A stretch of DNA of 64,000 nucleotides, from contig OZ220698.1 in assembly GCA_965116555.1 (NCBI GenBank), positions 1-64,000 of the forward strand, given 5' to 3'. Positions 17,785 through 26,157 of this stretch are shown in pieces. Below the pieces are notes generated by a model. It was given only the letters and a program-made list of their open reading frames with translations, had not been told where the DNA came from and did not search any database. Position numbers and translations under genes: made by a program. Origin of the DNA: DAOUJH01 sp965116555. Lineage in GTDB: Bacteria; Chloroflexota; Dehalococcoidia; Lucifugimonadales; QGNO01. Position 1 is the first letter of the stretch; each line of letters starts with the position of its first letter.

Positions 17785-19921
17785 CCATACTATCGGCATC
17801 GATCCTCTGTCGACGGCATTGGAGCTGTGGGGACCGTCCATCGATGGCGAGGAGATACGACGCTTAAGGAGCCGATACCAAGAGCGTGTCAGCGAGGACG
17901 AGTGGGACGACGTGGTAGAAACTGCCGCGTCGATCTTGGGTCGGTGTCCAACTCCGACCGACAATGACCGAAGAGTCACTGGACTTGCGCTTGGCAAGGT
18001 TCAGAGTGGCAAGACACTCTCCTACACATCCCTTATTGCACTGGGCATAGACAATGGCTACCGGCTGACAGTGGTTCTGGCTGGCACCAAGAATCCGCTC
18101 TTGGAGCAGAACTTCACCCGGCTGTACAACGACTTGGAGGCTAGGCGCCCAAGCCTAACACCTTTCAGAAACCCCCTCCCCCAAGATTCTGAGGTCATCA
18201 GAAGTGTGCTCCACGGCGGTGGTCATGCCCTGATTGTGGTGCTGAAGAACCGCAAGAGGCTTGAAGACGCCAGACGTGTTCTGGCAACCCCAGAGATCAG
18301 GGGCTTTCCAACGCTCATAATCGATGATGAGGGAGACGAAGCATCCCTGAACACCCAGTTCCGCCGCGGGAGACGGTCTGCAATCTACGAGAGCATCCTT
18401 AGGCTAAGGAATGCGCTCCAAGTCCATGCCTATGTGGCGTATACCGCAACCCCTCAGGCGAACCTTCTGATATCAGGAATCGATGGTCTGTCACCTGACT
18501 TTGGCATTCTGGTTGAGCCGGGACAGGGATATTGTGGTGGCGCGACTTTCTTCGGCTCAGAGCGCGACCGCTTCGTGAGAACCGTGCCCCTAGCAGAGGC
18601 AGAAGAGGAGCAAGTCTGGGGAATACCAAACGGCCTTAGACAGGCAATAGCTACCTTTCTTGTTGGTGGGGCCATCCGACATCTGCGCGAGTCCAATGCA
18701 TGGCACTCAATGCTCATTCACAACAGCAACCTACGTGCCGACCACGAGAGACTCCAGACAGCGATTCGGAATCTCGTTGGGCTTTGGCGCGAAAGTCTTG
18801 GCCTGCCGGATGATGATCCCGCCACGCATGAGTTGATGGATCTGATGCGCGTGGCCTACGACGACTTGTGCTCCACAGTGCATGATCCCCCAACTTGGGA
18901 ACAGGTCTGTCAGCAGTTGCGTGATGAGATCTGGCTCGTCGAGGTGTGGATGGTCAACAGCTTGCCGTTAGGCCGAGACCCAATTGGGACACCGTTCAGG
19001 CTAAAGAACAATATTCTCGTAGGCGGCAACATGCTTGGCCGAGGAGTAACTATAGAGGGTCTGGCGGTGACCTACATCACTCGTCGTGCAAGGAACGAGA
19101 CGAACGCTGACACCATGGAGCAACGAGCCCGGTGGTTTGGGTACAAGAGAGACTACCTAGATGTTTGCCGCATCTTCGTGACAGCTCAGCTTCGGGACGA
19201 CTACACCGAACTCCTGAGGCACGAGGACGACTTTTGGGAAGCACTCCGCCGCAACCAACGACAACGACTATCCATCCGAGAGTGGCCCCGCATGCTCTCG
19301 CTAGACATGAACATGGGCCTCAAGCCGACTAGGTCGAACGTGGCGAGCTATCGGCGATTTAGAAGCGGCGGCTGGGACATACAAAACCGCCTCATAGAGG
19401 ATGAGAAAGTTGCTGAGCGTAACCTTCTGAACACAAGGGCATTTTTCGCACAGCGCCAGACGGCCACCCTCAAGCGATATGGAAACGTTGAACACCTCGT
19501 TGTCGAGGACTGCCCCACAGAGGAAGTCATATCGCAATTGCTAGCCAACATCGAAGTAGAGGGGACCGACTGGGACTCATCCTATACGAGTGAGTACTTG
19601 GCCCGAATGCTGCTAGCTGGAGTGCTCCCATCGCTAGACGTTGTATTCATGTCGGGCGGCGAGACACGAGAGCGAACCAAGAGGCAGGGTCGGATCAATC
19701 CCATGCAGGGGCGCACGCCGGGACGAGACCCTTCTCATCCTGCTTACTATCCCGGGGACGAGAATATCCACGGGGGTCGGGTGCAGCTCCAAGTACACAT
19801 AATTCGAGTTCGCGGGGACGGCCTGGATCGCCCTGTCGACACTACAGCACTCGGCCTCTTTGTGCCGAGCGATGATCCACGCTTTGACCTCCGATACGTC
19901 GTTCGGGATGGCAATCCATGA
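17771..19921 (+). CDS. Z1-domain superfamily-2-like ATPase/translocase
   Basis: 716 residues from ATG 17771. Walker A is GKVQSGKT (about 75-82), Walker B IIDDEGDE (about 183-190). The YTATPQA box (about 223) and the helicase-like GRGVTIEG and EQRARWFGYK segments (about 423 and 450) are hallmarks of the Z1 family. Z1 proteins occur with MORC ATPases and endonucleases in predicted restriction systems and probably remodel or translocate DNA. The stop overlaps the nuclease gene start (ATGA), making a tight four-gene core with the MORC and PD-(D/E)XK genes. Confidence 0.9.
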   Translation: MVEPSHTIGIDPLSTALELWGPSIDGEEIRRLRSRYQERVSEDEWDDVVETAASILGRCPTPTDNDRRVTGLALGKVQSGKTLSYTSLIALGIDNGYRLTVVLAGTKNPLLEQNFTRLYNDLEARRPSLTPFRNPLPQDSEVIRSVLHGGGHALIVVLKNRKRLEDARRVLATPEIRGFPTLIIDDEGDEASLNTQFRRGRRSAIYESILRLRNALQVHAYVAYTATPQANLLISGIDGLSPDFGILVEPGQGYCGGATFFGSERDRFVRTVPLAEAEEEQVWGIPNGLRQAIATFLVGGAIRHLRESNAWHSMLIHNSNLRADHERLQTAIRNLVGLWRESLGLPDDDPATHELMDLMRVAYDDLCSTVHDPPTWEQVCQQLRDEIWLVEVWMVNSLPLGRDPIGTPFRLKNNILVGGNMLGRGVTIEGLAVTYITRRARNETNADTMEQRARWFGYKRDYLDVCRIFVTAQLRDDYTELLRHEDDFWEALRRNQRQRLSIREWPRMLSLDMNMGLKPTRSNVASYRRFRSGGWDIQNRLIEDEKVAERNLLNTRAFFAQRQTATLKRYGNVEHLVVEDCPTEEVISQLLANIEVEGTDWDSSYTSEYLARMLLAGVLPSLDVVFMSGGETRERTKRQGRINPMQGRTPGRDPSHPAYYPGDENIHGGRVQLQVHIIRVRGDGLDRPVDTTALGLFVPSDDPRFDLRYVVRDGNP

Positions 19922-20910
19922 GCCTCGCCGCACTTCTCTCAGAATTGAAGGACATGCCATCTGGCCATGCCTTTACTGTAGCTCCAGCACCAGGGAATCA
20001 GGATGTTCTCCTTGGTCTCGACACGACGGGGCACCCCGTTCTCTTTGTACTAGCCGAAGCAGGGGCAACTGAGCCTCCGTTGCGTACAGACAAGGTTTCT
20101 CTTCACATTGGGCAGAGCTACAGCTTGGCAAGTATGGATGACTCCCCCAGGGTTGAACTGCTGCACGCTCTGCGCTGTGAGACCTCCGACCCATCAGATG
20201 TGGAGACCTTTCTTTTGCTGGCAGAGGCCTTCCTAGCGAGCCAAGAGGGGGGTGGAGCAAGCAGACAATCTCTAACGTCGTTCTTTCGCTCTATGGTCCG
20301 GCTATTCGCAGTCACGCCGGCCAAGGATCTCCAGGCAGAGCGACGAGGCCTGTGGGGTGAACTGTTCATGATGAGCCGTGTGTGTGGCTTTCCGTTCTGG
20401 GCACCCTTCTGGCATAGCGAAGCTACGCGACGCTTCGACTTCTCTTGTGGACGCAATCGGGTTGAGGTGAAGATAACGACACGACCAGAGCGCACGCATC
20501 ACTTCTCCCATAGGCAGATATATGCCATCGAGGGAGAAGAGATCGTTATCGCATCCATACTTGCCACAGAGGATGACTCTGGCCTTAGCCTACGTCAACT
20601 CATCGAGGAATGTAGGGGTGCACTTCTCGGATCGCCTGATTATCTGAAGCTGGAGAAAGCAGTACGTCGGGCCGGGATGGACTCCTCAACTGAGCCTGGT
20701 CCCATAATTGATGCCGCCGAAGCAGAGGAAAGCCTCGCCTGGTTTCGTTCGTGGGATGTCCCTCATTTTTTGGTGCCGGAGCCCCCAGGCGTCACGGAGA
20801 CCCGCTACAGAGTGGATCTGTCTACAGCACCTCGGATTACGACGGTGGAGCTTGATAAGTGGCTGAGTTTATGGTCACAAGGGCTTTTGCCTATAGGAGC
20901 GAGTAGGTGA
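19918..20910 (+). CDS. PD-(D/E)XK motif endonuclease (DUF4420-like)
   Basis: 330 residues from ATG 19918. The nuclease core is GLWGELF (Glu148), RFDFSCG (Asp174) and VEVKITT (Glu183, Lys185), the order and spacing of a PD-(D/E)XK active site; HHFSHRQI follows. This is the usual partner of Z1 and MORC proteins and is the likely DNA-cutting subunit, directed against DNA lacking the cognate m5C mark. All active-site residues are present. It overlaps both neighbours by four bases. Confidence 0.87.
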   Translation: MSLAALLSELKDMPSGHAFTVAPAPGNQDVLLGLDTTGHPVLFVLAEAGATEPPLRTDKVSLHIGQSYSLASMDDSPRVELLHALRCETSDPSDVETFLLLAEAFLASQEGGGASRQSLTSFFRSMVRLFAVTPAKDLQAERRGLWGELFMMSRVCGFPFWAPFWHSEATRRFDFSCGRNRVEVKITTRPERTHHFSHRQIYAIEGEEIVIASILATEDDSGLSLRQLIEECRGALLGSPDYLKLEKAVRRAGMDSSTEPGPIIDAAEAEESLAWFRSWDVPHFLVPEPPGVTETRYRVDLSTAPRITTVELDKWLSLWSQGLLPIGASR

Positions 20911-21608
20911 GCGCGGTGCTTCCGCAAGGTCGACAGCTGGAGAATGGTCGCGAGCGGAGGGTTGGCCAAGAACTCTCAATCTCTGTTGTGACTTGGTTTC
21001 GCTCTAATGGACGGGACTTCCCTTGGAGAGACACTAGGAACCCGTTCCACATTCTTATGGCAGAAGTCCTGCTCCGGCAGACACAGGCAGCCAGGGTGGT
21101 CGGCCCATACACGCATCTCGTTACTACATTCCCTGACCCTGCCTCACTAGCTGAGGCCGATGTCGATGCTCTGCGTGAGTGGTTTAGACCTCTCGGTCTT
21201 GTTCGACGTGCGGACAGACTCGTCGAGTGCGCACATCGTCTGCTACGAGACTACGGAGGGCAGGTGCCACGAGACCTGAAGCAGTTAGAGTCCCTTCCAG
21301 GCATCGGTAGGTATAGTGCACGAGCCATTCTTTGCATGGCCTTCCAACGTCCGGAACCGATGGTGGATGAAGGATCTGGCCGAGTTCTTCGCCGTTTCTT
21401 TGGCTACGAGCAGACAGGGCCTGCCTATTTGGACGAAGGTTTGCTCAGGACGGTGGAAGAAGTTATTCCCGAGAACTCAGGGAATGAGTTCAACCTCGGG
21501 CTAATTGATATTGCGGCAGCGTACTGCCATACACGAACTCCTAACTGCCGCAAATGCCCGCTGCTAGAGCATTGCTCATTAGGCTCAGATTACTTGGCGA
21601 TTCATTGA
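20907..21608 (+). CDS. HhH-GPD mismatch glycosylase of the T:G (Mig/TDG-like) type
   Basis: 233 residues from GTG 20907 (GTGA overlap). It belongs to the MutY/EndoIII family: EVLLRQT with Glu53, helix-hairpin-helix LPGIGRY, conserved Asp154 in MVDEG, and a 4Fe-4S cluster loop with Cys207, 214, 217 and 223 (C-x6-C-x2-C-x5-C). Position 136 is Tyr, 18 residues before Asp154. The archaeal T:G glycosylase Mig.Mth has Tyr126 and Asp144 with the same spacing, whereas EndoIII has Lys and E. coli MutY Ser there. It lacks the MutY C-terminal domain (about 350 residues). Likely job: remove T from T:G mismatches created when m5C deaminates. Confidence 0.8.
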   Translation: MSAVLPQGRQLENGRERRVGQELSISVVTWFRSNGRDFPWRDTRNPFHILMAEVLLRQTQAARVVGPYTHLVTTFPDPASLAEADVDALREWFRPLGLVRRADRLVECAHRLLRDYGGQVPRDLKQLESLPGIGRYSARAILCMAFQRPEPMVDEGSGRVLRRFFGYEQTGPAYLDEGLLRTVEEVIPENSGNEFNLGLIDIAAAYCHTRTPNCRKCPLLEHCSLGSDYLAIH

Positions 21609-21622
21609 AGTGAGGGGGAATC

Positions 21623-22750
21623 ATGGCCCTAGCACCCAGAATTGAATATAGCCCGCTAGAAGACCTCTATCTCGATCCCCGCAATCCTAGATTAGGACGT
21701 ACGCGTTCAGAGCCATCAGCGACTCAGGAGCGTCTGATGGAGCAGATGCGAACTTGGAGTCTGGAGGAGTTAGCCGTCTCCTTCCTAGAAAACGGCTTCT
21801 GGCCCCAAGAGGCCGTAATAGTCGTGAAAGAGGAGTTATATGGGCAACCTGGAACGCTAGTGGTAGTGGAAGGGAATCGACGAATAGCAGCGCTCAGCTA
21901 TCTCAAGCGGGCAATAGAGGGTGCACCAGTGCCGCGGAATTGGAGACGACTTGCTGAGGGTGCTCAGCCGCCTGACGACCTCTTTACTGATGTTCCCTAC
22001 ATACTTGCTGGCTCACGCCAGGATGTCACGGCCTTTATCGGCTTCAGGCACGTTACTGGCATCAAGCAGTGGGCCCCAGCTGAGAAGGCTGAGTTTATCG
22101 CACGTATGGTTGATGAAAATGCCATGTCATACGAATCCATCCGAAAGCAAATCGGAAGCCGAACCGACATCGTGCGACGTAACTACATCGCTTATCGTAT
22201 CCTTCACCAAATAGACGACCTTGATATTGACATATCTGAAGAGGGCCTTGACAGACGGTTTAGTGTGCTCTTCCTCTCATTGAGAGAAGCAGGCGTTCAG
22301 ACGTTCCTCGGCGTTGACATCCGAGCGGAACCTGAGAAGGCCCGAACACCGATTCCCGAAGACAACACAAGAAACCTATCAGACTTTGTGTCATGGCTGT
22401 TCGGATCTAACAGCAGTAAGCCCCTATTCACGGATTCTCGCAATGTTGGCAACTTTGCGCGAATTCTATCGAGTGAAGAGGCGACAGAGTACCTCCGTTC
22501 AGTTCCCGAGCCCAGTTTCGAATTGGCCTTACAGAAAGCCGGTATAGAGGATGAAGAGATTGAGAACCAACTCAAGGAAGCAAGCAACCAAATGGAACTC
22601 GCCTTGAGTCGAGTACACCTACATCTTGACTCGAGTTCCATTCAGAGAGCAATGCGACGCCTGGCACTAAATGCCAGAGAACTTGTGCTAAAGTTCCCCA
22701 ACATTGCAGAAGACATTGGACTTCGACGGGGTGGCGACGACGATGCTTAG
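21623..22750 (+). CDS. ParB/Srx-fold protein of the defence operon
   Basis: 375 residues from ATG 21623 after AGGGGG. The N-terminal LYLDPRNPRLGR and, at about 75, VVVEGNRRIAAL are the two signatures of the ParB/sulfiredoxin nuclease-like fold; the GNRR box corresponds to the GxxR nucleotide-binding loop. A helical region with an HTH-like segment follows (about 150-190), then a 180-residue C-terminal part with no recognised fold. There is no ParA nearby, so chromosome or plasmid partitioning is unlikely; a CTPase switch or nicking role within the defence operon is inferred. It is translated just before the gene at 22743, which it overlaps. Confidence 0.65.
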   Translation: MALAPRIEYSPLEDLYLDPRNPRLGRTRSEPSATQERLMEQMRTWSLEELAVSFLENGFWPQEAVIVVKEELYGQPGTLVVVEGNRRIAALSYLKRAIEGAPVPRNWRRLAEGAQPPDDLFTDVPYILAGSRQDVTAFIGFRHVTGIKQWAPAEKAEFIARMVDENAMSYESIRKQIGSRTDIVRRNYIAYRILHQIDDLDIDISEEGLDRRFSVLFLSLREAGVQTFLGVDIRAEPEKARTPIPEDNTRNLSDFVSWLFGSNSSKPLFTDSRNVGNFARILSSEEATEYLRSVPEPSFELALQKAGIEDEEIENQLKEASNQMELALSRVHLHLDSSSIQRAMRRLALNARELVLKFPNIAEDIGLRRGGDDDA

Positions 22751-23666
22751 TATTCCTAGTGGCTTTCGAAGATCGGTGACGGCCCACAATATCCATAGTC
22801 CCACCTTCCTAGATTGGGTAGAGGCGACTACATTGATTGCAGAGGAGGAACTCTCTCCGACCAATATCGTTGAATATCTGATCGAAGAACAGCTATATGA
22901 CGACGAGGATTTCGCAACGGAGTATGTGTCGTTTGGATGGGTTGACCTAAAGAGCCGCTTGTCATGGCTAGGTGGTCACTCCCCCATTGCCTTTCAAGAC
23001 AGGTGGATGGTTAGGCACTTGGACTGGACGGAGGTACCAGCGCATAGCTTCTGTCTGATAGTGTCGCTCGGGCCACTCTATGATGGCTGGCATGCCAAGT
23101 TTGGACCAGACTATACAAGACAAGGCGAGTTGTTCGAACTCGTAACCAAGGCAGCCATGGAAGTCCGGTTCACTGGATGGCAGTTCTTGCATACGGGGTG
23201 GAGCAGAGACAATCACTCGAAGCTGCCGGATGTCGTAGACAAGATCGCATCGCACGTAAGTGAACCCATAGGATACGTCGAAGACTATGGCTCAGACCGA
23301 GCAAATGAGGCTGGTGTCGATCTCGTTTGGCACCTCCCTTTTGCCGACAGGAAGGGTGGGGCTCCGGTATATCTGGCTCAGTGTGCCAGTGGAAAAAACT
23401 GGATCGACAAGCTTGGAGAGCCCGATGTTGATGAGTGGATCAGGATAGTCAAGTTCCCCACTACGCCTAGCAAAGCATTCTCCCTCCCCTTTTCTCTCAG
23501 TCAAGAAGAATTGCGTCAGCAGACCACCCGAGCTCATGGACTACTGCTCGACAGATATCGACTCCTTGCGCATGGTGTTTCTGAAACCGGGTGGGTCCCC
23601 GAATCCTTGCGCCGGGAGTTGATCGACTGGCTAACGCCGAGAATAGAGTGGATTCTAGGCCAGTGA
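22743..23666 (+). CDS. Uncharacterised protein, probable restriction-nuclease fold
   Basis: 307 residues from ATG 22743, overlapping the ParB-like gene by eight bases. I do not recognise the family. In the middle, GELFELVTKAAME is a helix with a conserved-looking Glu, and about 60 residues later EAGVDLVWHLPF is followed by APVYLAQCASGKNW. A Glu helix, then Asp, then Q-x-x-x-G-K is how Mrr-like members of the PD-(D/E)XK superfamily look when Q replaces the second acid. That reading is inference. Context (ParB before, HNH after) supports a DNA-acting role. Confidence 0.5.
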   Translation: MLSIPSGFRRSVTAHNIHSPTFLDWVEATTLIAEEELSPTNIVEYLIEEQLYDDEDFATEYVSFGWVDLKSRLSWLGGHSPIAFQDRWMVRHLDWTEVPAHSFCLIVSLGPLYDGWHAKFGPDYTRQGELFELVTKAAMEVRFTGWQFLHTGWSRDNHSKLPDVVDKIASHVSEPIGYVEDYGSDRANEAGVDLVWHLPFADRKGGAPVYLAQCASGKNWIDKLGEPDVDEWIRIVKFPTTPSKAFSLPFSLSQEELRQQTTRAHGLLLDRYRLLAHGVSETGWVPESLRRELIDWLTPRIEWILGQ

Positions 23667-23668
23667 AA

Positions 23669-24523
23669 ATGGATCGCATGAGTTACTGGATATTTAAGCA
23701 GTCAGAACAAGAACAGTACCCTGACGAACCTGGTCGGGCGTACGTCTACGACAACAGACATTCCGTGAGAGTCGCTGCCGGAGACTCATTTGTCTACTTA
23801 GATAAGCGGGCTCGTGGCTACGGTTTCACCGGGCACGGCACTGTAATGCAGGTACACATGGAGGCATCCGCAGGACCAGACCAACCCAAAATAAACCGCA
23901 TTTACACCGCTGAACTCGGTGACTTTGTTGCATACGCTCGCCCTCTCGACATTCGCCCTGCAAGTGTCGAGGGTAAGAGGAACAGAACGTCACTGGGCAT
24001 CACAGATGTCAACAAGCTAGGCTGGTCTCGGTCAATTGCGCAAATCAGTCCTGATATGTACACAAGTATCGTCGATCTTGCCTACCGACGCCACTGCATA
24101 GCATTAGCTCCAATAGATGGTGAGGATTACGCAATACCCGATGCTTGGTCATTCGCCAGGCGCAGACACAATGTGGAGAGATTCAAGGAAGCTGTATTGG
24201 TCCGCCAGGCCTTTGCCTGTGCAATCTGCGGTACAACACTCAGAGAAGTGCTCGACGTAGCCCACATAAGCAGGTATTCGACTGACATGAAGAATCGAGC
24301 GAACCCTGCTAATGGAATTGGCCTATGTGCCTTTTGTCATAGGGCATTCGATGGAGGAGTGTTCCGACTCCATGAGACTGGGGTCGTGTCGGTCGCGAAG
24401 GGATCAGACCTTGACTCGGTGGCACTTGCGCACGTGTCTAGCCTTTCCGCTGAAGCCCGGCTAGAACTTCTCAACGGTATAGACACCGAACTTCTTCGAC
24501 AGCGGCATTCGAACGAGAACTGA
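23669..24523 (+). CDS. HNH endonuclease with an N-terminal possible base-reader domain
   Basis: 284 residues from ATG 23669, two bases after the previous stop. The C-terminal third is a zinc-stabilised HNH nuclease: CAICG, VLDVAHI (catalytic His), NGIGLCAFCHRAFDGG. The first 110 residues (SYWIFKQSEQEQYPDEP...YVYDNRHSVRVAAGDSFVYLDK) resemble the opening of EVE/PUA-like domains, which in some nucleases read modified bases; this is inference from pattern only. If correct, the enzyme could be modification-dependent. It closes the co-directional defence operon. Confidence 0.7.
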   Translation: MDRMSYWIFKQSEQEQYPDEPGRAYVYDNRHSVRVAAGDSFVYLDKRARGYGFTGHGTVMQVHMEASAGPDQPKINRIYTAELGDFVAYARPLDIRPASVEGKRNRTSLGITDVNKLGWSRSIAQISPDMYTSIVDLAYRRHCIALAPIDGEDYAIPDAWSFARRRHNVERFKEAVLVRQAFACAICGTTLREVLDVAHISRYSTDMKNRANPANGIGLCAFCHRAFDGGVFRLHETGVVSVAKGSDLDSVALAHVSSLSAEARLELLNGIDTELLRQRHSNEN

Positions 24524-24710
24524 CGTTCCGGCTGAGTATCGCAGACGAGGAGTCCAGACGGTACATTCCCAGGTGGCTGACAACCAATGGATGATGGCCA
24601 CAAAGCGGTTTGGGGCAGATTCACGGCTCCACAATGCTTCTACCCTCTTCTGTACCGACACTGCCACATGACGGTTGCCTACCCGGGCGCTCAATCGCTA
24701 CGCTCGTACT

Positions 24711-25935
24711 ATGGCGATCTCCGAACGACAGCTGCTCGACGCCCTCAGCCGGACGCCCTTCGTCGATTCGATGGAGTTGGCGCACATCCTCGGCGAACCT
24801 CACGCCACGGTGCACCGAAACTTGGCCGACCTGCTGACCGAAGGCATCGCGGGGAGGGTGAGCCACGGCACGGCCCATCTGCCGTCGAGCCAGAGATACC
24901 ACCTGACGACAAGCGGCGTCGGCGAGGCCACTGAAGTCCTCAGCTTTGCGACTCCCTCGGACTTCGTGCGCGCCTACCCCATGTCCAGGGAGTGGCTGAC
25001 GCTGCTCAACCGCAGGATGGACGCGGTGGCTGCCGTCTACCGACTCGCCGCCTCCATGTCCCTCGGCATCGACGGACTCCGAACCCGTGTGGAGTTCCAC
25101 CGCAAAGGCCGCTTCGACTCCATCATCACGCTCCACGACGGCTGCGACTTCGGCATCGTGCGCCAGGGCTTGGCCCTGCGCAGACGCTCCCTTCACGACC
25201 GGCTACGTGCCCTGGCGGAGTACGACTCCAGCCGCCGCCCCGGCGCCGTCCTGGTCCTCGTGCCCAGCGTCTGGGAGGAGAGGCTGACGACGAGGTTCTG
25301 CGATGACCGGAATATCGACGATTGCTACGTCGCCGTGGAGTCCAGGGACGCGCTGGAAAGGCGGTCCCGCCGCATCTGGCGCTGCACGTCGTGGGTTATC
25401 GGCAGCCCGTTCTTCTCGCTGGAGGGTGTGGTCTCCCGCGCCCCCCGGCGGGTCTCGCACTCAATCGCCGGAACGAAAGCGGGCGTCCCTGCCTCGTCCT
25501 GAGCGGATGGCGCAGGCAGCGCCAGCCTTCGGGGTCAGTCCGGCTGAGAAGCGGACGCTGGACATCATCACAGACCACCCGGTGATCCCCCGCGAGCACC
25601 TTGCCACCTGGCTGGGTTTCTCTGAGGGGCGTGTCAGCCAGACGATGTGCAGCCTCATGGACACCTGGGGCCTCGTCGAGCGACGAGGCTAACGAGGAGA
25701 CACTCGCTACACGCTGTCCGCCGAGGGCATACGCTACGTCACCCACAAAGACATGGCCGAGCTCCCGACCACGCAGGGCATCTGGAGCACGGAGCTCACC
25801 ACCGACAGACAGGGACGCCGACGCCACGTGGGCCACCGCATCGAGACGTGGGCGAGGCAGACGAAGCACGCCGACGGCATCACGTGGTTCCTCTCTAAGC
25901 TTCAGGCAGAGACCAGGGCCGACCACCAGACTTGA
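24711..25935 (+). pseudogene. Replication-relaxation protein, copy 2, broken
   Basis: From ATG 24711 the frame gives the family N-terminus (RTPFVDSMELAHILG...YHLTTSGVG, RRMDAVAAVYRLAASM, FGIVRQGLALRR). It drifts out of frame around 25450-25490 and stops at 25500-25502. The continuation in the next frame contains the second family HTH (AEKRTLDIITDHPVI), a nonsense TAA at 25690-25692 in an otherwise continuing stretch, then RYTLSAEGIRYV, and ends at 25935 about 150 residues short of the other copies. One frameshift, one nonsense codon and a truncation make it inactive. Confidence 0.75.
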
Positions 25936-25949
25936 TAAAGTCAAGAACC
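25929..25949 (-). repeat. 21-base imperfect repeat, inverted copy of 38875-38895
   Basis: The + strand reads GACTTGATAAAG then TCAAGAACC. It matches the reverse complement of 38875-38895 at 19 of 21 positions and contains the small palindrome CTTGA-N5-TCAAG. It starts where the broken replication-relaxation gene ends. The other copy sits at the end of serine recombinase 3's conserved coding region. Candidate recombination site. Confidence 0.45.
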
Positions 25950-26157
25950 TTGAAGATCAGGTTCAAGTTGGCGATGTAGCGTAGGCGAGTGGTTGCACCG
26001 GGGCCTTCCCGTCCGGCTTGAGTCGGGCTAAGGTCGCCTACTTCGCCCTTGACGTGGCGGACTTGGAGCCAGCGGTGGCTCTGCCGTAGTCCGATGAGCG
26101 TGGGGCCGGACTCCAGGCCACTCTGTTGTCGGGGATGCCGGGTCCGCGCCTAGCTTC
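25936..26157. other. Gap with an open antisense frame but no start
   Basis: No intact gene. On the minus strand a frame is open from about 26147 down to TAG 25897-25895 and reads protein-like segments (SGPTLIGLRQSHRWL, RLRYIANLNLIFKVLDFIKS) but has no ATG/GTG/TTG start. The last words resemble the VLDFVKS that ends recombinase 3. Possibly a remnant of another element's recombinase end. Confidence 0.25.

Noticed and set aside
20907..21608. Annotation as the adenine glycosylase MutY
   Set aside because: It lacks the C-terminal 8-oxoG-recognition domain and has Tyr rather than Ser at the diagnostic position; the operon context fits T:G repair better.
21623..22750. Annotation as a chromosome-partitioning ParB
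   Set aside because: No parA or parS-like repeats nearby, and the gene is embedded in a restriction-type operon.
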